NCBI GenBank assembly: GCA_019633425.1
Contig: WSUB01000137.1
Coordinates: 1 to 64,000, forward strand
Source of the DNA: Tulasnella sp. 424
Taxonomy: Eukaryota; Basidiomycota; Agaricomycetes; Cantharellales; Tulasnellaceae
Length of the DNA: 64,000 nt
Direction: 5' to 3'
Positions 47,898-59,911 of this stretch are shown here, one piece after another (position 1 is the stretch's first letter; every line of letters begins with the position of its first letter). The notes under the pieces were generated by a model. It ran no database searches. It saw nothing but the letters and a program-made list of their open reading frames with translations, and was not told where the DNA came from. The translations under genes were made by a program, and so were the position numbers.

Positions 47898-50710
47898 TCA
47901 CAGGAAAAGGTGGCAGGAGAATTTCCCGCCACGCGGGTTCTGTCCGTCTGCTGCGTTTCCTCCCGGCTCGTCTTCCCCGTCAACCACTTGGACTGGCAAG
48001 GGGTCCGCTGGGTTTGCCTGCGAGCAGAAGAAAGCGAAATCAGTCCTAGCCGCAACTCTCGAGGGTGGCACTCACCATCACCGGGTCGGTAGTCCTCTGG
48101 ACAGCGAGAACGGCAGATTCCAGTCGAGCGACGTAATCGAGTAGTTCGTAGGAAACAGAGCTGTACCTAGTTGGGTCCGTTCTTTGACCCAAACGTTTCC
48201 CTTCGGAAGCATACGTGGCTGGGGCGAAGCAAAAGAGCGCACCACGAATGCGGAGAAAGTTTGAGAATGCGGAAACATCGACCGTGCTTGGCTTCCTCCT
48301 CGAAATCTGCTCAGCAGAATGCAAACAAGCTTTCAGCTCACTGGAGAGGTCAATGACAAGCTTTCTGCAGCCGAAGGTGAAGGTAGTCAGTTGGAAAAGA
48401 GGATTTCAAGTTTGGGAAGCGGTAAGCACTGACCCGAAATCATGGACGAACCCCGGATAGTCAAAGGGGTAAACAATAACGATGATGCAGCGCGCTACAA
48501 GGTCCTTTTCTGTGTGTTTGGAGAGTTGGTTCCAAGTCTCCTTATGAATAATGTTTTGAAAGAGATCCATCGCATGCTTCGCAATTAAGTTAATTCGTTC
48601 AGAGTGATCCGAAAATCTCCCTAGCGAGGCACAGGCTCGTTCTAGCAACATGACGCACACGCCATCGGATGGCCGGGACGGTGAGTCAACGCTGGGGAAT
48701 ACCTTGAGGACGTCATCAACCGTCTTGTCCGCATCGTTACGGAAGGGGTGCTTTGAGTCTCGAGCAGTAAAAACAAATCATGTTCTGCTCACCGGGTATG
48801 ATAGATGCGTTCTATCTTACACACGGCATGCCAAATCCTCTTCCCTTGAACGCCGGTCCGATAGCCTTCTCCGGCCATGTAAACCTCCACAGCCCAGGTT
48901 AGTAGTAGACATGTAAGCAGGTTGGCCTCCTTTCCTGTGAAATGCTCCAGGGAAGTGGAGAATTGTTCGAACCAGTCGTCCATTTTGCCTTCCCACGGTA
49001 GGGCTTTAGGTAGCATGCAGAGCAACGACGACATCATGCATTGCGTGCAGTGTGGGCATGAGGACTTGACCCCCAAATATGCTATAGATAATACCCTGTC
49101 GCCAATCCTCTCAAGGACATCGGACAATTCTTTATCATCGGGATATTCGTCAGAGATGGGGAAAGGGACTGATGAGCGTTCGTCAGGGGGAAAAATAAAT
49201 GCAACAGATGAAGACGACGGAATAAGATGGAGCAACGAATTAGAAAATGCTACCATTTCCATGGCACGTGGATCTGAATCGAGGATCCGCAAAGTGACTT
49301 GCCAAGGCTCACTAAGACGAGAATAAAATTCGTCGTCAGAAAGAAGCCAGCGTGCTTCCTCCCCGGATGTTATTGCTTGGAGATTGACTGCAGAATAGAT
49401 GAGCGCATTTCTATCTTCCGAGGTGCAGATAACACGTTTCGCTGCCATCGACTTCAGACGGTCAACAGGCTCTGCACGGCGAGGGACATTCCACGCAACC
49501 CATGATGCGATGCTTCCCGAATTGGACCTTGGCAACCAGGTTTCCTCACGCCGCTCCGACTCGTGAATGGGAACCCGAGTAACCTCTCTGATGAACTCTA
49601 CTGCCATCCGGAATGTTGTGCGCGTTCGGGACGTGCAAGACCGGATGGCAATAATGATAAAATGTTGCCCTACCTCCGACGTGCTTCCACCCTCCGACGT
49701 GCTTCCACCTTCCGACGTGTCGCCATCCTCCGATGACTGGTGAGTGGAGCCCTGAGTAATCCTGCCGATGAACTCTCCTGCGATCCACAATAGTTCCTCC
49801 CTTAAGGAGATGCAAAACCAGATCGCACCCATGATAAAAGATTTGCCTGCCTCGAACACCACCGACGCCCAGTGTAGGAGAAGCAATATTGCTCCCCTTA
49901 TGGGACGTGGGGTCAATTGAAAAAGATGGGACAACGGGCTTTTGAACGGACACCAATGGTCGCACGCAGCACAAACTGCCATCAAAACGATACACGCCAG
50001 AGCGAGTCCTATCGGTGCTGCTACCGTGTAGCACATTGGCCCGCTCAACGTTCCAAGGTATAGAACGAATGAAATGCAAAATATGACCAGGCCCGATTGG
50101 AGTAGTGAGGGAAGGATGTCGTCCAAAATTGCCTCTAGGCGCCACCGCTTCGCGCCTAGATATCGTCGAAGCTGCTCCCATCGCTGAGCTTCGGCACCGC
50201 CACCACTCCGCTTGCGGTAGTAAACCAACCATTGTTGGCCGAGGACTGCCAGGAAGGCTGCTAGGAGGGCGAGTGTCAGACTGAGCGAGAAGAGGATGTT
50301 GATTGGGATGATGCCAGAGGCGGGTGAGAAAGAAGCTGAGGGGAGGTCCTCAGCGGAGTGGATACTGCCATTTCCTCCAGTGACGAACTGCAGAAGAAGT
50401 GCATTGGTGTCGTCAGCAGGGTCTGCGCTCATCCCCGGAAGCGTGAGCGCCAAGAATGCAGAGTTGACACCGGCAAACAGACCGGCCTAAGTGGAGAACG
50501 TTTTCAGAGAGAGTTCATGACTTAGATGAGGGTTCCCGCACGTACGAAAATGAGAATGCCATCGAGCTGAGATTTGAGACTCGTGACCATGTCTTCATCA
50601 ATCTCGTCCGCTAGCGTGTCGTAGTACTTGTAGAAGCGTCCTCCATCTTCTCCAAATTCCTTGGGAATTTCGGGAAGGACTTTGAGCTTTTCTTCGTATC
50701 GCGTATTCAT
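47898..50710 (-). CDS. DUF6535 domain membrane protein, array copy B, with a damaged splice acceptor
   Basis: Exons by homology: 50710-50546, 50486-48793, 48739-48434, 48364-48076 and 48017-47898, 857 aa. Motifs follow the family: MNTRYEEKLKVLPEIPKEFG, LFAGVNSAFLALTLPGMSAD, GQQWLVYYRKRSGGGAEAQR, GLALACIVLMAVCAACDHWC, CTSEDRNALIYSAVNLQ. The acceptor before exon 3 reads CCG where A, C and D read CAG (changed base at 48741), and no alternative AG nearby gives the correct frame, so this copy may be mis-spliced and null. It carries three EGGSTS-type units after the TM domain. Intron 3 (48433-48365, 69 nt) has an in-frame stop, unlike its paralogues. The tail ANPADPLPVQVVDGEDEPGG is shared with copy D. 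Confidence 0.75.
49673..49730 (-). repeat. Coding minisatellite, 18-nt unit
   Basis: Within exon 2 of copy B, an 18-base unit (plus-strand cctccgacgtgcttccac) occurs three times in tandem, giving EGGSTS-type hexapeptides. The homologous site has two units in copy D (about 61708-61743) and one each in A and C. It lies in the variable linker just after the membrane domain. Confidence 0.75.
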
Positions 50711-50859
50711 GAGGGGAAGTGGTTCGAGTGGTTTGGTGGATGTAATGCAAAGTACATCCGGTTTACACGAGGCCGACGGCAAACCCGCTCCTCCGTTTCA
50801 CGGAACCAGATGCAAAGCGAATTGGTCATCACGCAAACTTCCCACCTGAACCGTCTCAT

Positions 50860-51310
50860 TCCTTAATCTATTGGAGGGCGTACTAAAGGGATGCGACAAG
50901 AGGGGGAGGGGGAGGGACAAGACTAGGACTAGACCCTCGACCGAAGGACGCCGAACTGGGACTGGTACTGTTGTGGCACACCCGTCACCTGGAACGTCCC
51001 CAACTCAGATGGCGAAGGGGATACATTCTCACTGAGATGCGATAGGATTGGGTGGACACTGTAGCTGTTGGGATACTATATACGCAGAAGCAGTTCGCTG
51101 TGGAGAGCAGGCGGTCGGGTAGTCCAGAGTGCGATTTACCCGCGGTTCAAAGCTAAGGCGACGTCACGCGCGCCGCTTCCTCAGCCCTTCTTTCGCAGTT
51201 CCACCAATCCTATTATCAGCGACTATATCTTCCCTCCCTCATATCATGTCTATCTGCTCTTTTGCTCGTCAAAAATACCTATCAACCCCGTATGAGGTGG
51301 GAATAGATTG
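50860..51310 (+). promoter_or_regulatory. Conserved divergent promoter block P2
   Basis: Second-unit equivalent of P1, with ggatactatatacg (about 51070-51084), acccgcggttcaaagc and GACGTCA at 51160-51166. It lies between DUF6535 B and F-box relic 2, so it could serve both directions. Confidence 0.5.
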
Positions 51311-51429
51311 TATCATGGCTTCGTTACGCAGGTCCAGTCTTCCACTACATGAGCCTTCTCCTCCATTCACTTGACTGGCCGGCCTGCGAAACACAGACGT
51401 CCCATGCGATGGTACCGTGTCGAAACTCG

Positions 51430-53040
51430 ACGAAAATACTTTCGCTGCTTCTTGAGCCACACATGTCGTCCCCGTTCTGATAGTGGCCTCATTCTGGTGC
51501 GTTTGCCAAGATATTTTATAGTACAATTGATATCATGCGGGCGCTGAGCGACAACCTCCCGTGCCCTTAGTTCCTCACTTTCACTTTTTCAAATTCTTCG
51601 CAGCCACACCCACAATGTTATGTCTAAGGACCGGTGTTCCTCGAAAGGACATCGGTTTTGGGCTATAGAAACGTATCGCCAGAGGTAAGTTGCGTGCCTC
51701 CCGAGGCCTCTATTGTTCTGAAACCTCCGTCGTCGAACAGAACTTCGCAGATCCTGGACCTAGCTCCTAGAATTATTACTATACACTATGTAGCAGGTTC
51801 AGTGTCTAAGCACGTTGGCCACTTTAGCCACGTCAGCGGCTGTCCTCCAAGAGGAGGCCGAGCAATTCTTGTATCGCACCATCGCGATCCGAAGCCCAGC
51901 CAACCTCCCATCACCTTTTCCCCTTCTCCCTCGATTGGAAAAGTGCAATCGGGGCGGTCGCAACTCAGTTCACTCTCTCTCATTCACGTTGCAGCACGTT
52001 GCTCGGGGATGAATGCAAGACCGAAACCTCGACGATTTTCAGGAGATTCTTCCAGCCACACCCAATCGTACCGACCTTTGATTTTGAGCGCGAATCCCGA
52101 CGGAAAGGGTTTCCCTTCCACTTCCTCGTAACAGTAGTTCATCACGCGTTTCGACAACCGGTCGGAACTCTCGGAATCGAGCCAGCACCCGGATCAACTC
52201 GTTCAGTTCCTTGAAGTTCCGCCGAGGGCCTAAGTCCTCGAACTATATCCTGCCTCCAGTATCCCCACCAACGTCTCAGCCCTCCCAAGCGACGCCCTGC
52301 CAAATCTTACCAACATCGCCGCGGGAGTTTTCAACGTTCTCCAACTCGTCCTGGCAGGCCGTCCGGTCACCTTTGTCATTCTGCGTGACTGGTTGGAACA
52401 GGGTCGCGTGGTGGATGTAGCCACCTTCGCTGAATGTTACGGGCATGCAGAATTAGGCGGCACGGACATGTGAGGGTCGTTCACATGTGCGTACGGTTTG
52501 GCACTTTTGCCAATGCAGTTTCGAGTCCGATAGCGCGTTTAACACCACGTCTTGTCAGTGTTGTTTTGCATGCTTGGGAGGCCTCCTCCCAGAGTCAGGA
52601 GATAGCGCAGTCACCTCTCCGGTTGTTTATATTCGTTGTTCCGGCACGGGCTCGCCAAATTCCGCCAGCACACGAATGTGTCCCTCAAGCTCAGCCTCGA
52701 CCAAGCGCCTCGAAGACGAGCCGCGGGCATTTGAAACCTATACGGCAACTTCGACACATATGGAATACCCAAGAAAGTCGCAGCTCGAAAACGAAGAGCC
52801 GCTGGAAATGCCCGCTCGGGGAAACTGGGATCTCCAAGTGATAATGGTGGAATGGGTCGTGCTAGGAAGCGCTTAGCCTCCGGACTGTCAGGATACACCT
52901 ACTGGGACACTACGTGCCCACTGTTCGTCGCTTTGGATCCACAAATTCCTATTCTACTTAAGTGGTGAGCCACTCGGCGACAAACCCGCTTGGATACGTC
53001 GCACTGATGCCTTCAGACTCGGCTCAACCAGGAAGAACTA
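51430..53040 (+). pseudogene. F-box/LRR-like relic 2
   Basis: Has the F-box-like TLATSAAVLQEEAEQFLYRT at about 51818-51880 and the leucine-rich ALPNLTNIAAGVFNVLQLVL near 52297-52360, followed by a long frame ending WLEQGRVVDVATFAECYGHA. In that frame a TAA occurs at 52231-52233 where copies 1 and 3 read CAA in RVQVLE, so a single C-to-T change creates a nonsense codon. Splice sites around 52485-52530 may mark a genuine intron. This copy is the most diverged of the four. Confidence 0.55.
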
Positions 53041-53339
53041 GAACCTCGGACTGTCAAGGCTTTCCATCGACGTACAAATTAGCGTGACCCCGTCGACCAA
53101 ACCATACGACTCTATTGGAGGTCAGAACGAATCCAAAGAATGACCGAAAACATCCGAAACATGAGGTGGGAGCGACGTTGGAAAGAAGACGCGGGTTATC
53201 GACCGTTTTGAATCCGTACCTTTGACTCCTACCCAACCGCTCTTCGCTACTCTGTATTTCGCGGGATACACCAAAGCATTGAATTTATTGGAGGAATTTG
53301 GCTCGGGAGAACCCCAACGAGCTAGCGCTTCGGGTGAGT

Positions 53340-53600
53340 TGTCAGATCTTTCGACGTTTAAGAGGATGACGGTGGAACGAAGTGACGTGGCCATCACGAC
53401 GGAGACGTTTGATTCCTCGCCATCTCGCTGATTCGATCAGAAGAGCGGCAGGAGAGTCTGTAGTCGATATGCGAAGGGTCGAAGTCGTCGTGCGCTATTT
53501 GACACCCGTAGTCGTTTTCAACTTGCTAGTCGATGTCAAGCAACACGTGTTAGATTTAAGTCGTGCGACGTCTCGAATTAGGATGGGAGTGTTACAAGGG
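53340..53600 (+). pseudogene. Alpha/beta-hydrolase relic H2 (3' fragment)
   Basis: Only the end of the hydrolase is left: RMTVERSDVAITTETFDS corresponds to TMVEGSGVNITTETFDT of H0, followed by the same 3' flank (gatcagaagagcggcaggag, then cgaagtcgtcgtgcgctatt). Everything upstream, including the active-site region, is gone. Its 3' flank matches that of H0 rather than H1. Confidence 0.65.
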
Positions 53601-53832
53601 ACGTTTTCTAGGAATATTATAAAAAAAGCGCAACTTGGCTCAGCTGCCATTGGGTAAGGCCCAAGACGAGTACCGGGACTAAGCTTGGCGAGACAACAAC
53701 TATCCGGTACCGCAGTATTTTCGCGAAACACGGTATAGAGAAACGGAAAGTGACCTGCAGCAGCCCGAGAGAGGCTTATTTGGTTCCAGGTAACCGGGTT
53801 GTGCATGATATCCTCAACCAACGTCTCCCTGA

Positions 53833-56575
53833 TCATAGTAGGGGGTAGCAGGAAAATTTCCCGCCAGGCAGGTTCCGTCCGCCAACCCGGATTGGCAAGG
53901 GGTCCGCCTGCGGGTGAAAGAAAAAGGGAGTCAGTACAGGTCCCAACTCTTGAGGCTGACAAACACCATCACCGGGTCGGTAGCCTTCTGGACAGCGGGA
54001 ACGACAGATTCCAGTCGAGCGAAGCAAGCGACTAGCTCGTCGTAAACAGATCTGTACCTAGATGGGTCCACTTTCAAATTGTCAGATTCCCCTTCGCGAG
54101 CATAAAGGGCTGGGCTGAAGTATAGGAGATAATCACGAATGCGGAGAAAGTTTGAGAATGCGGAAACATCGACCGTGCTGGGCTTCCTTGTCCAAATCTG
54201 CTCAGCAGAATTCAAACAAGCTTTCAGCTCACTGGAGAGGTCGATGATGAGATTTCTGCAGCCGAATGTGAAGGTGGTCAGTTGGAAACGAAGATTTCGG
54301 AAAGCGGCAAGCACTGACCCGAAATCAGCGTCGAACGTCGGATGCTCAAAGGGCCAAACAATAACGTTGATGCAGCGCGCTACAAGATCCTTTTCTGTGT
54401 GTTTGGAGAGTTGGTTCCAAGTCTCCTGATGAATAATGTTTTGAAAAAGATCCATCGCATGCTTCGCAATTAACTTAAGTTGGCCAGAGCGACCCGAACG
54501 TGGCTCTAGCGAAGCGCAGGCTCGTTCCAGCAACATGACGCACACGCCATCGGATGGCCGGGACGGCGAGTCAACGCTGGGGAATACGTTGAGGGCGTCA
54601 TCAACCGCGCTTGCCGCATCGCCACTGAAGGGGTTTTTGAGTTCCGGACAGCAAAAACGAATCACGTTCTGCTCACCGTGTATCATAAATGCCTGCTATT
54701 TTACACACGGCAGGCCAAATCCTCCTCTCTCGAGGAGCCCGATCGCTTTCTCGGGCCATGTAAGCTTCCACAGTCCAGGCTAGTAGACGTGTGACCAGGG
54801 TGGCCTCCCCTTCTGTGAAATGCGCCCAGGAAGTGGAGAATTGTTCGAACCAGTTGTCCATTCTATCTTGCGATGATGGGTCATTAAGTAGTATGCGGAG
54901 CAACGATGACATCATGCATTGGGCGCAGTGTGGGCATGAGGACCCGACCTCAAAATCCGTTATGAACAATAAGGCGTTGCTAATCCTCTTAAGGACATTG
55001 GACAGTTCTTTATCATCAGGATATCGGCTCCATGTGTGGGAAGGGGCCGATGAGCGTTCGTCAGGGGGAAAAATAAATGCAAGAGATGAAGACGACGGAA
55101 TAAGATGGAGCAACGAATTAGAAAATGCTACCATTTCTACGGCACGTGGATCTGAATGTCCAATTTCAGAGAGGATCCACAGCTCGGCTCGCCAAGGCTC
55201 ACTAAGGCGAGAATAAAATTCGTCGTCAGAAAGAAGCCAGCTTGCTTCCTCCTCGGATGTTATTGCTTGGAGATTAACTGCAGCATAGATGAGCGCATTT
55301 GTATCTTCCGAGGTGCAGATAACACGTTTCGCTGCCATCGACTTCAGACGGTCAACAGGCTCTGCACGGCGAGTCTGGACATTCTTCGCAACCCATAATG
55401 CAATGCTTCCCCAGTTGAACCTTGGCGCCCGGGTGCCCCCACGCCACCCCGACTCGAGAATGGGAACCCGAGTAACCTCTCTGATGAACTTAACTGTGCT
55501 CCGGAATGTTGTCCGCGTTCGGAAGGTGCAAGTCCGGATCGCTGACCGGGTGGCAGTAATGATAAAATGTTGCCCTACTTCCGACATGTCCCCACCCTCC
55601 GATGACCGGTGAACGAGGCCCTGAGTAGTCTTGCTGATGAACTGTTTTGCTCTCCGGATTTTCAGCCTGCAAAACCAGATCACCTCCTCGATTAAAGGTG
55701 CGCCTTTCTCGAACACCACCGACGCCCAGTGTAGGAGAAGCAATACTGGTCCCCTTATGAGGCGTGATGTAATTTGAAAAAGATGAGACAACGGGCTTTT
55801 GAACGGACACCAATGGTCGTAAGCAGCACAAACTGCCATCAAAACGATACACGCAAGAGCAAGTCCAATTGGAGCTGCTACCGTGTAGCACATTGGCCCG
55901 CTCAACGTTCCAAGGTATAGAACGAATGAAATGCAAAATATGACCAGGCCCAATTGGAGTAGTGAGGGCAGGATGTCGTCCAAAATTGCCTCTAGACGCC
56001 ATCGCTTGGCGCCTAGATATCGTCGAAGCTGCTCCCATCGCTGAGCTTCGGCACCACCGCCACTGCGCTTGCGGTAGTACATCAACCATTGTTGGCCCAA
56101 GACTGCTAGGAAGGCTGCTAAAAGAGCGAGTGTCAGACTGAGCGAGAAGAGGATGTTGATTGGGATAATGCCAGAGGTGGGTGAGAAGGATGCTGAGGGG
56201 AGATCCTCAGCGGAGTGTATAGTGCCATTGCCTCCAGTAACAAGCTGGAGAAGAAGTGCATTGGTGTCGTCAGCAGGGTCTGCGCTCATCCCCGGAAGCG
56301 TGAGCGCCAGGAAGGCAGTGTTGACCCCAGCAAACAGACCAGCCTGAGTAGAGATAATGTGAACCGTTTAAGAGAGCGTTATGGTTTAGACTGAAGGTTA
56401 CCGTACGTACGAAAATGAGAATGCCATCGAGCTGAGATTTGAGACTCTTGACCATGTCTTCATCAATCTCGTCCGCTAGGGTGTCGTAGTACTTGTAGAA
56501 GCGTCCTCCATCTTCTCCAAATTGCTTGGGGATTTCTGGAAGGACTTTGAGCTTTTCTTCGGGTTGCGTATTCAT
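53833..56575 (-). CDS. DUF6535 domain membrane protein, array copy C
   Basis: Exons 56575-56411, 56343-54677, 54624-54319, 54255-53967 and 53907-53833 give 833 aa, all phases closing. It begins MNTQPEEKLKVLPEIPKQFG. The TM domain is nearly identical to A, B and D (LFSLSLTLALLAAFLAVLGQ, LVIFCISFVLYLGTLSGPMC). The linker has one EGGDMSEVG unit. Later motifs include RLKSMAAKRVICTSEDTNAL and SPSRPSDGVCVMLLERAC. Exon 5 lacks nine bases at its start, so the conserved AxPADPLP reads ADPLP; the rest (VGGRNLPGGKFSC) matches copy A. Intron 3 (54318-54256, 63 nt) has no stop. Head-to-head with F-box relic 3. All splice sites look normal, so this copy could be functional. Confidence 0.87.
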
Positions 56576-56744
56576 GAGGGGGAAGTGGTTCGAGTGGTTT
56601 TGGTGGGTGGACGAAGTACATTCGGTTTACACGAGGACGTCGGGCAAGCCCCAACTATTCCGCTCTTCCGTCTCACCGAACCTGATGCAAAACGAGTTGG
56701 TCATCACCCAAACGTCCCACATCAACAGCCTCATTCCCTGATGT

Positions 56745-57200
56745 AAGAGGAACTAATCTATTGGAGGGCGTACTAAGGGAATGCGACAAGAGGGAGAGGG
56801 ACCAGACTAGGACCAGACCCTCGACCAAAGAACGCCAAACTGGTATCAACGTTGTGACCGTCACACGAAACGTCCCCAATTCAGATGACAAAGGGGAGAC
56901 ACTCTCACTGAGATGCGATAGGACTGGGTGGGCGCTAAAGCTATTGGAAGGGATCCTATATATTTAAGGGTACACACGCAGAAGCAGTTCGCTGTGGAGA
57001 GCCAGCCGTAGGGTAGTCCAGGGTGCGATTTGCCCGCGGTTCAAAGGCGAGGCGACCGTGACGTCACGCCCGCCGCTTTCCATCCTTTTGCGTTCCAGCA
57101 ATCCCATTATCAGCGACCATATCTTCTCTCCCTCATACCAAGCCTATCTCATCTTTGCTCCTCAAGAATACCTATCAATCCTGTATGAGGTGGGACAGAC
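56745..57200 (+). promoter_or_regulatory. Conserved divergent promoter block P3
   Basis: Third-unit equivalent of P1: gatcctatatatttaagg (about 56952-56969), cccgcggttcaaaggcgagg, and a full TGACGTCA palindrome at 57059-57066. Between DUF6535 C and F-box relic 3. Confidence 0.5.
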
Positions 57201-57329
57201 GGTATCATACCCTGATGGCGCAGGTCCCGGGCCGGTCTTCCACGACATGAAACTTCTCGTTCATTCACTTCAGCAACTTGACGAGCCTCAGCAACACAGA
57301 CGTCCCATCCAATGGTACGATGTCGAAGC

Positions 57330-58895
57330 ATGATAAAAATCCTTCCGCTGCTTACTGGGCCACACATGAGGTCCCGGTTCCGGTAGTGGCCTCATGCTTT
57401 TTGGTGCGTTTGCCAGGATATTTATACAAATGATGCGGGCACTGAGCGACAACCTACCGTGCTCTTAGTTCCTCACTTTCACTTTTTACACCCTTCGCAA
57501 CCACACCTTTCATGTCATGGGGCCCGGTGTTCCTAGAGAAGACGTCTGTTTTGGCTATCAAGACGTATTACCGGAGGTATGTTTCGTGGCTCCCAAGGCT
57601 TCTAGTGTTCTGAGACCTCCGTCGTCGAACAGAATCTCACAAATCCCGGACCTACCTCCTGGAGTTATTGTTATACGCCAGGCAGCAAGTTCAGTGTCGA
57701 AGCACCTTGGCTACGTTGGCCACGTCAGCGTCTATCCTCCAAGAGGAGGCCGAGCAATTCTTGTACCGCATCATCTCAATCCGAAGCCCGGCCACCTCCC
57801 ATCACCTTTTTCCCGCTCCCTTGATTGGAAAGGTAGAACCCGGGCGGTCGCAACTCGGTTCGCTCTCTGGCATTCAAGTTGCTCGACGATGAATGCAAAG
57901 ACCGAAGCCTCGGGAGATCCTTCCGGCCACACCCAATCTTACCGCCCTTTGATTTTGGGCGCGAATCCCGACCGAGAGGGCTTCCCTTCCATTACCCCAT
58001 AACAGTAGTCCATCACGCGTTTCAACAACCAGTCAGAACTCTCGGAGTCGAGCCTACACCCGGATCAACTCGTTCAGTTCCTTGAAGTTCCGCCAAGGGT
58101 CCAAGTCCTCGAACTATATCCCGCCTCCAGCATCCCCGATAATCCCATCACCGTCTCAGCCCTCCCAAGCGACGCCCTGCCAAATTTTACCAACATCGCA
58201 GCGGGGGTTTTCAACGTTCTCCAACTCGTCCTGGCAGACTGTCCGGTCACCTCTGTCATTCTGCGTGACTGGTTGGAACGGGGTCGCGTGGGTGGATGTA
58301 GCCAACTTGGCTGAATGTCACGGGCTTGCAGAATTAGGCGGCACGTACATGTGAGGGCCGTTTACAGGTGCGTACGGTTTGGCGCTTTTGCCGATGCAGT
58401 TTCGAGTCCGATAGCGTGTTTAACACCACGTCTTGTCAGTGTTGTTTTGCATGCTTGGGAGGCCTCCTCCCAAAGTCAGGAGATAGCGCGGTCACTTCTC
58501 CGGTTGTTTATATTCTTTGTATCCGGCACGGGCTCGCCAAATGCCGCCAGCAGACGGATGTGTCCCTCAAGCTCGTCGAGGCCGTGACCGAGCGCCCCGA
58601 AGACGAGCTGCGGGCATTTGAAACCTATACGGCACCTTCGTCGACAACCACGACTCGCTGGAAATGCCCGCAAGGGAAAACGGGATCTCGAAGTGATAAT
58701 GGTGGAATGGGTCGTGCTAGGAAGCGCGTTAGCCTCCGGACTGTCAAGATACACCTTCTGGGACACTACGTGCACACTATTCGTCGCTTTGGATTTATTC
58801 TACTCAAGTGGTGAGCTACTCGGAAACAAACCCGTTTGGCTACGTCACACTGACTCGGACGCCTTCGGACTCGGCACAACCAGGAAGAACTAGAA
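57330..58895 (+). pseudogene. F-box/LRR-like relic 3
   Basis: F-box-like STLATLATSASILQEEAEQF then LYRIISI at about 57694-57780; leucine-rich RVQVLELYPASSI and NFTNIAAGVFNVLQLVLADC near 58100-58240. The frame stays open through WLERGRV, where an extra G at about 58289-58293 (gtgggtgg versus gtggtgg in copy 2) shifts it to a stop. Of the three complete copies this has the longest surviving frame, but it is still broken. Confidence 0.55.
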
Positions 58896-59059
58896 CCTCC
58901 CACTGTCAAGGGTTTCTATCGACATATCAATTAGCCTCGCTACGTCAACTAAAACACACGACTTCAACGGGGGCATCAAAGCATTTATTCATTGTGGGAA
59001 TTTGGCTTGGGAGAACCTCAACGAACCAGCGCTTCAGGTGAGTTGTCAGATTTTTCGAG

Positions 59060-59430
59060 TTTACGAGCCCCATGCACATCCCTTGCTGATTACAGCCCAT
59101 ATAGAAATTTCTCGCCCACGATTTCACCACCGTCCTTTTGGTGGGAGGGAGACGGACCTGGAGTCAGAGGAGCGCGAAAATTCTATCATCAAGGACGATA
59201 CCATCCGCCGACATGTATACCCTCTTATAAACTATACAGCATATGACGTTAGAAGCGGCCAGGACATCATCAGTCCCCGAATCCCGAGCCGTTCGCTCGT
59301 AATGGTACCCGCGGCAGTGCGTGACCACCCTCCCTGGGATGCTCAGGTCTTCGGAATATACGACCTTCAAGTCTCTCCGTTTCGGCAAGATCCGAAGCTA
59401 GGAAGCGTGTTCCTCGCCATACGAGAAAGG
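59060..59430 (+). mobile_element. Possible fragment of a Plavaka/CACTA-type transposon protein
   Basis: An open frame (59002-59442) contains INYTAYDVRSGQDIISPRIP, then HPPWDAQVFGIYDLQV. This resembles the C-terminal segment of large transposon-encoded proteins of Agaricomycetes, which carry NYTTYDxRRxQDxxNPRT followed by HPYWYARVxGIFHxxV. The similarity is recalled from the family pattern, not computed. It lies between F-box relic 3 and hydrolase relic H3 and is absent from the other units. No transposase or terminal repeats are visible, so it would be a small fragment. Confidence 0.4.
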
Positions 59431-59600
59431 TCTCAGATTTGATCAGAAGAGCGGCAGGAGAGTCGGTATAGTCTGAGACGTAAACCACATCGGGGGGCAA
59501 AACTCCGAAAAACGCTCGACGTCGTCAGGTTGTTTGATAATTGTTGTAGTTTTGGACTTGTTAGTTGATTTCAAGTAATACCCGCATTTTTTTTCGGTTG
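59430..59600 (+). pseudogene. Alpha/beta-hydrolase relic H3 (3' flank fragment)
   Basis: Matches the very end and 3' flank of H1 (gagaaaggtctcagatttga, gatcagaagagcggcaggag, cgctcgacgtcgtcaggttg). No hydrolase core remains. It matches H1, not H0 or H2, in line with the B/D pairing of units. Confidence 0.6.
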
Positions 59601-59911
59601 TGTGATGCAGGCCGCTCTCGAAATTAGGGGTGTGGCGATTTTTCACAATAGGTATTCGATATGTAGTATTATGAACAAAGCTCAACCTGGGCCGAGTACG
59701 GAAGACAACCGTGACACGACTCTCCGTGGGTGAAACAAAAATGAATCCTTGAGACCAAACTTGACGAGACAACAGATATCCATTAGCGCAGTATTTGTAC
59801 GCGACGCTATATCTGATTTATGAGAAAACGAACGCAACTTGCAGCAACCGGAAGGAGACTTACTCAGTTCCGGGCAACTGCCTCGTGGATCCTCCGTCGA
59901 CGTCTCCCCGA

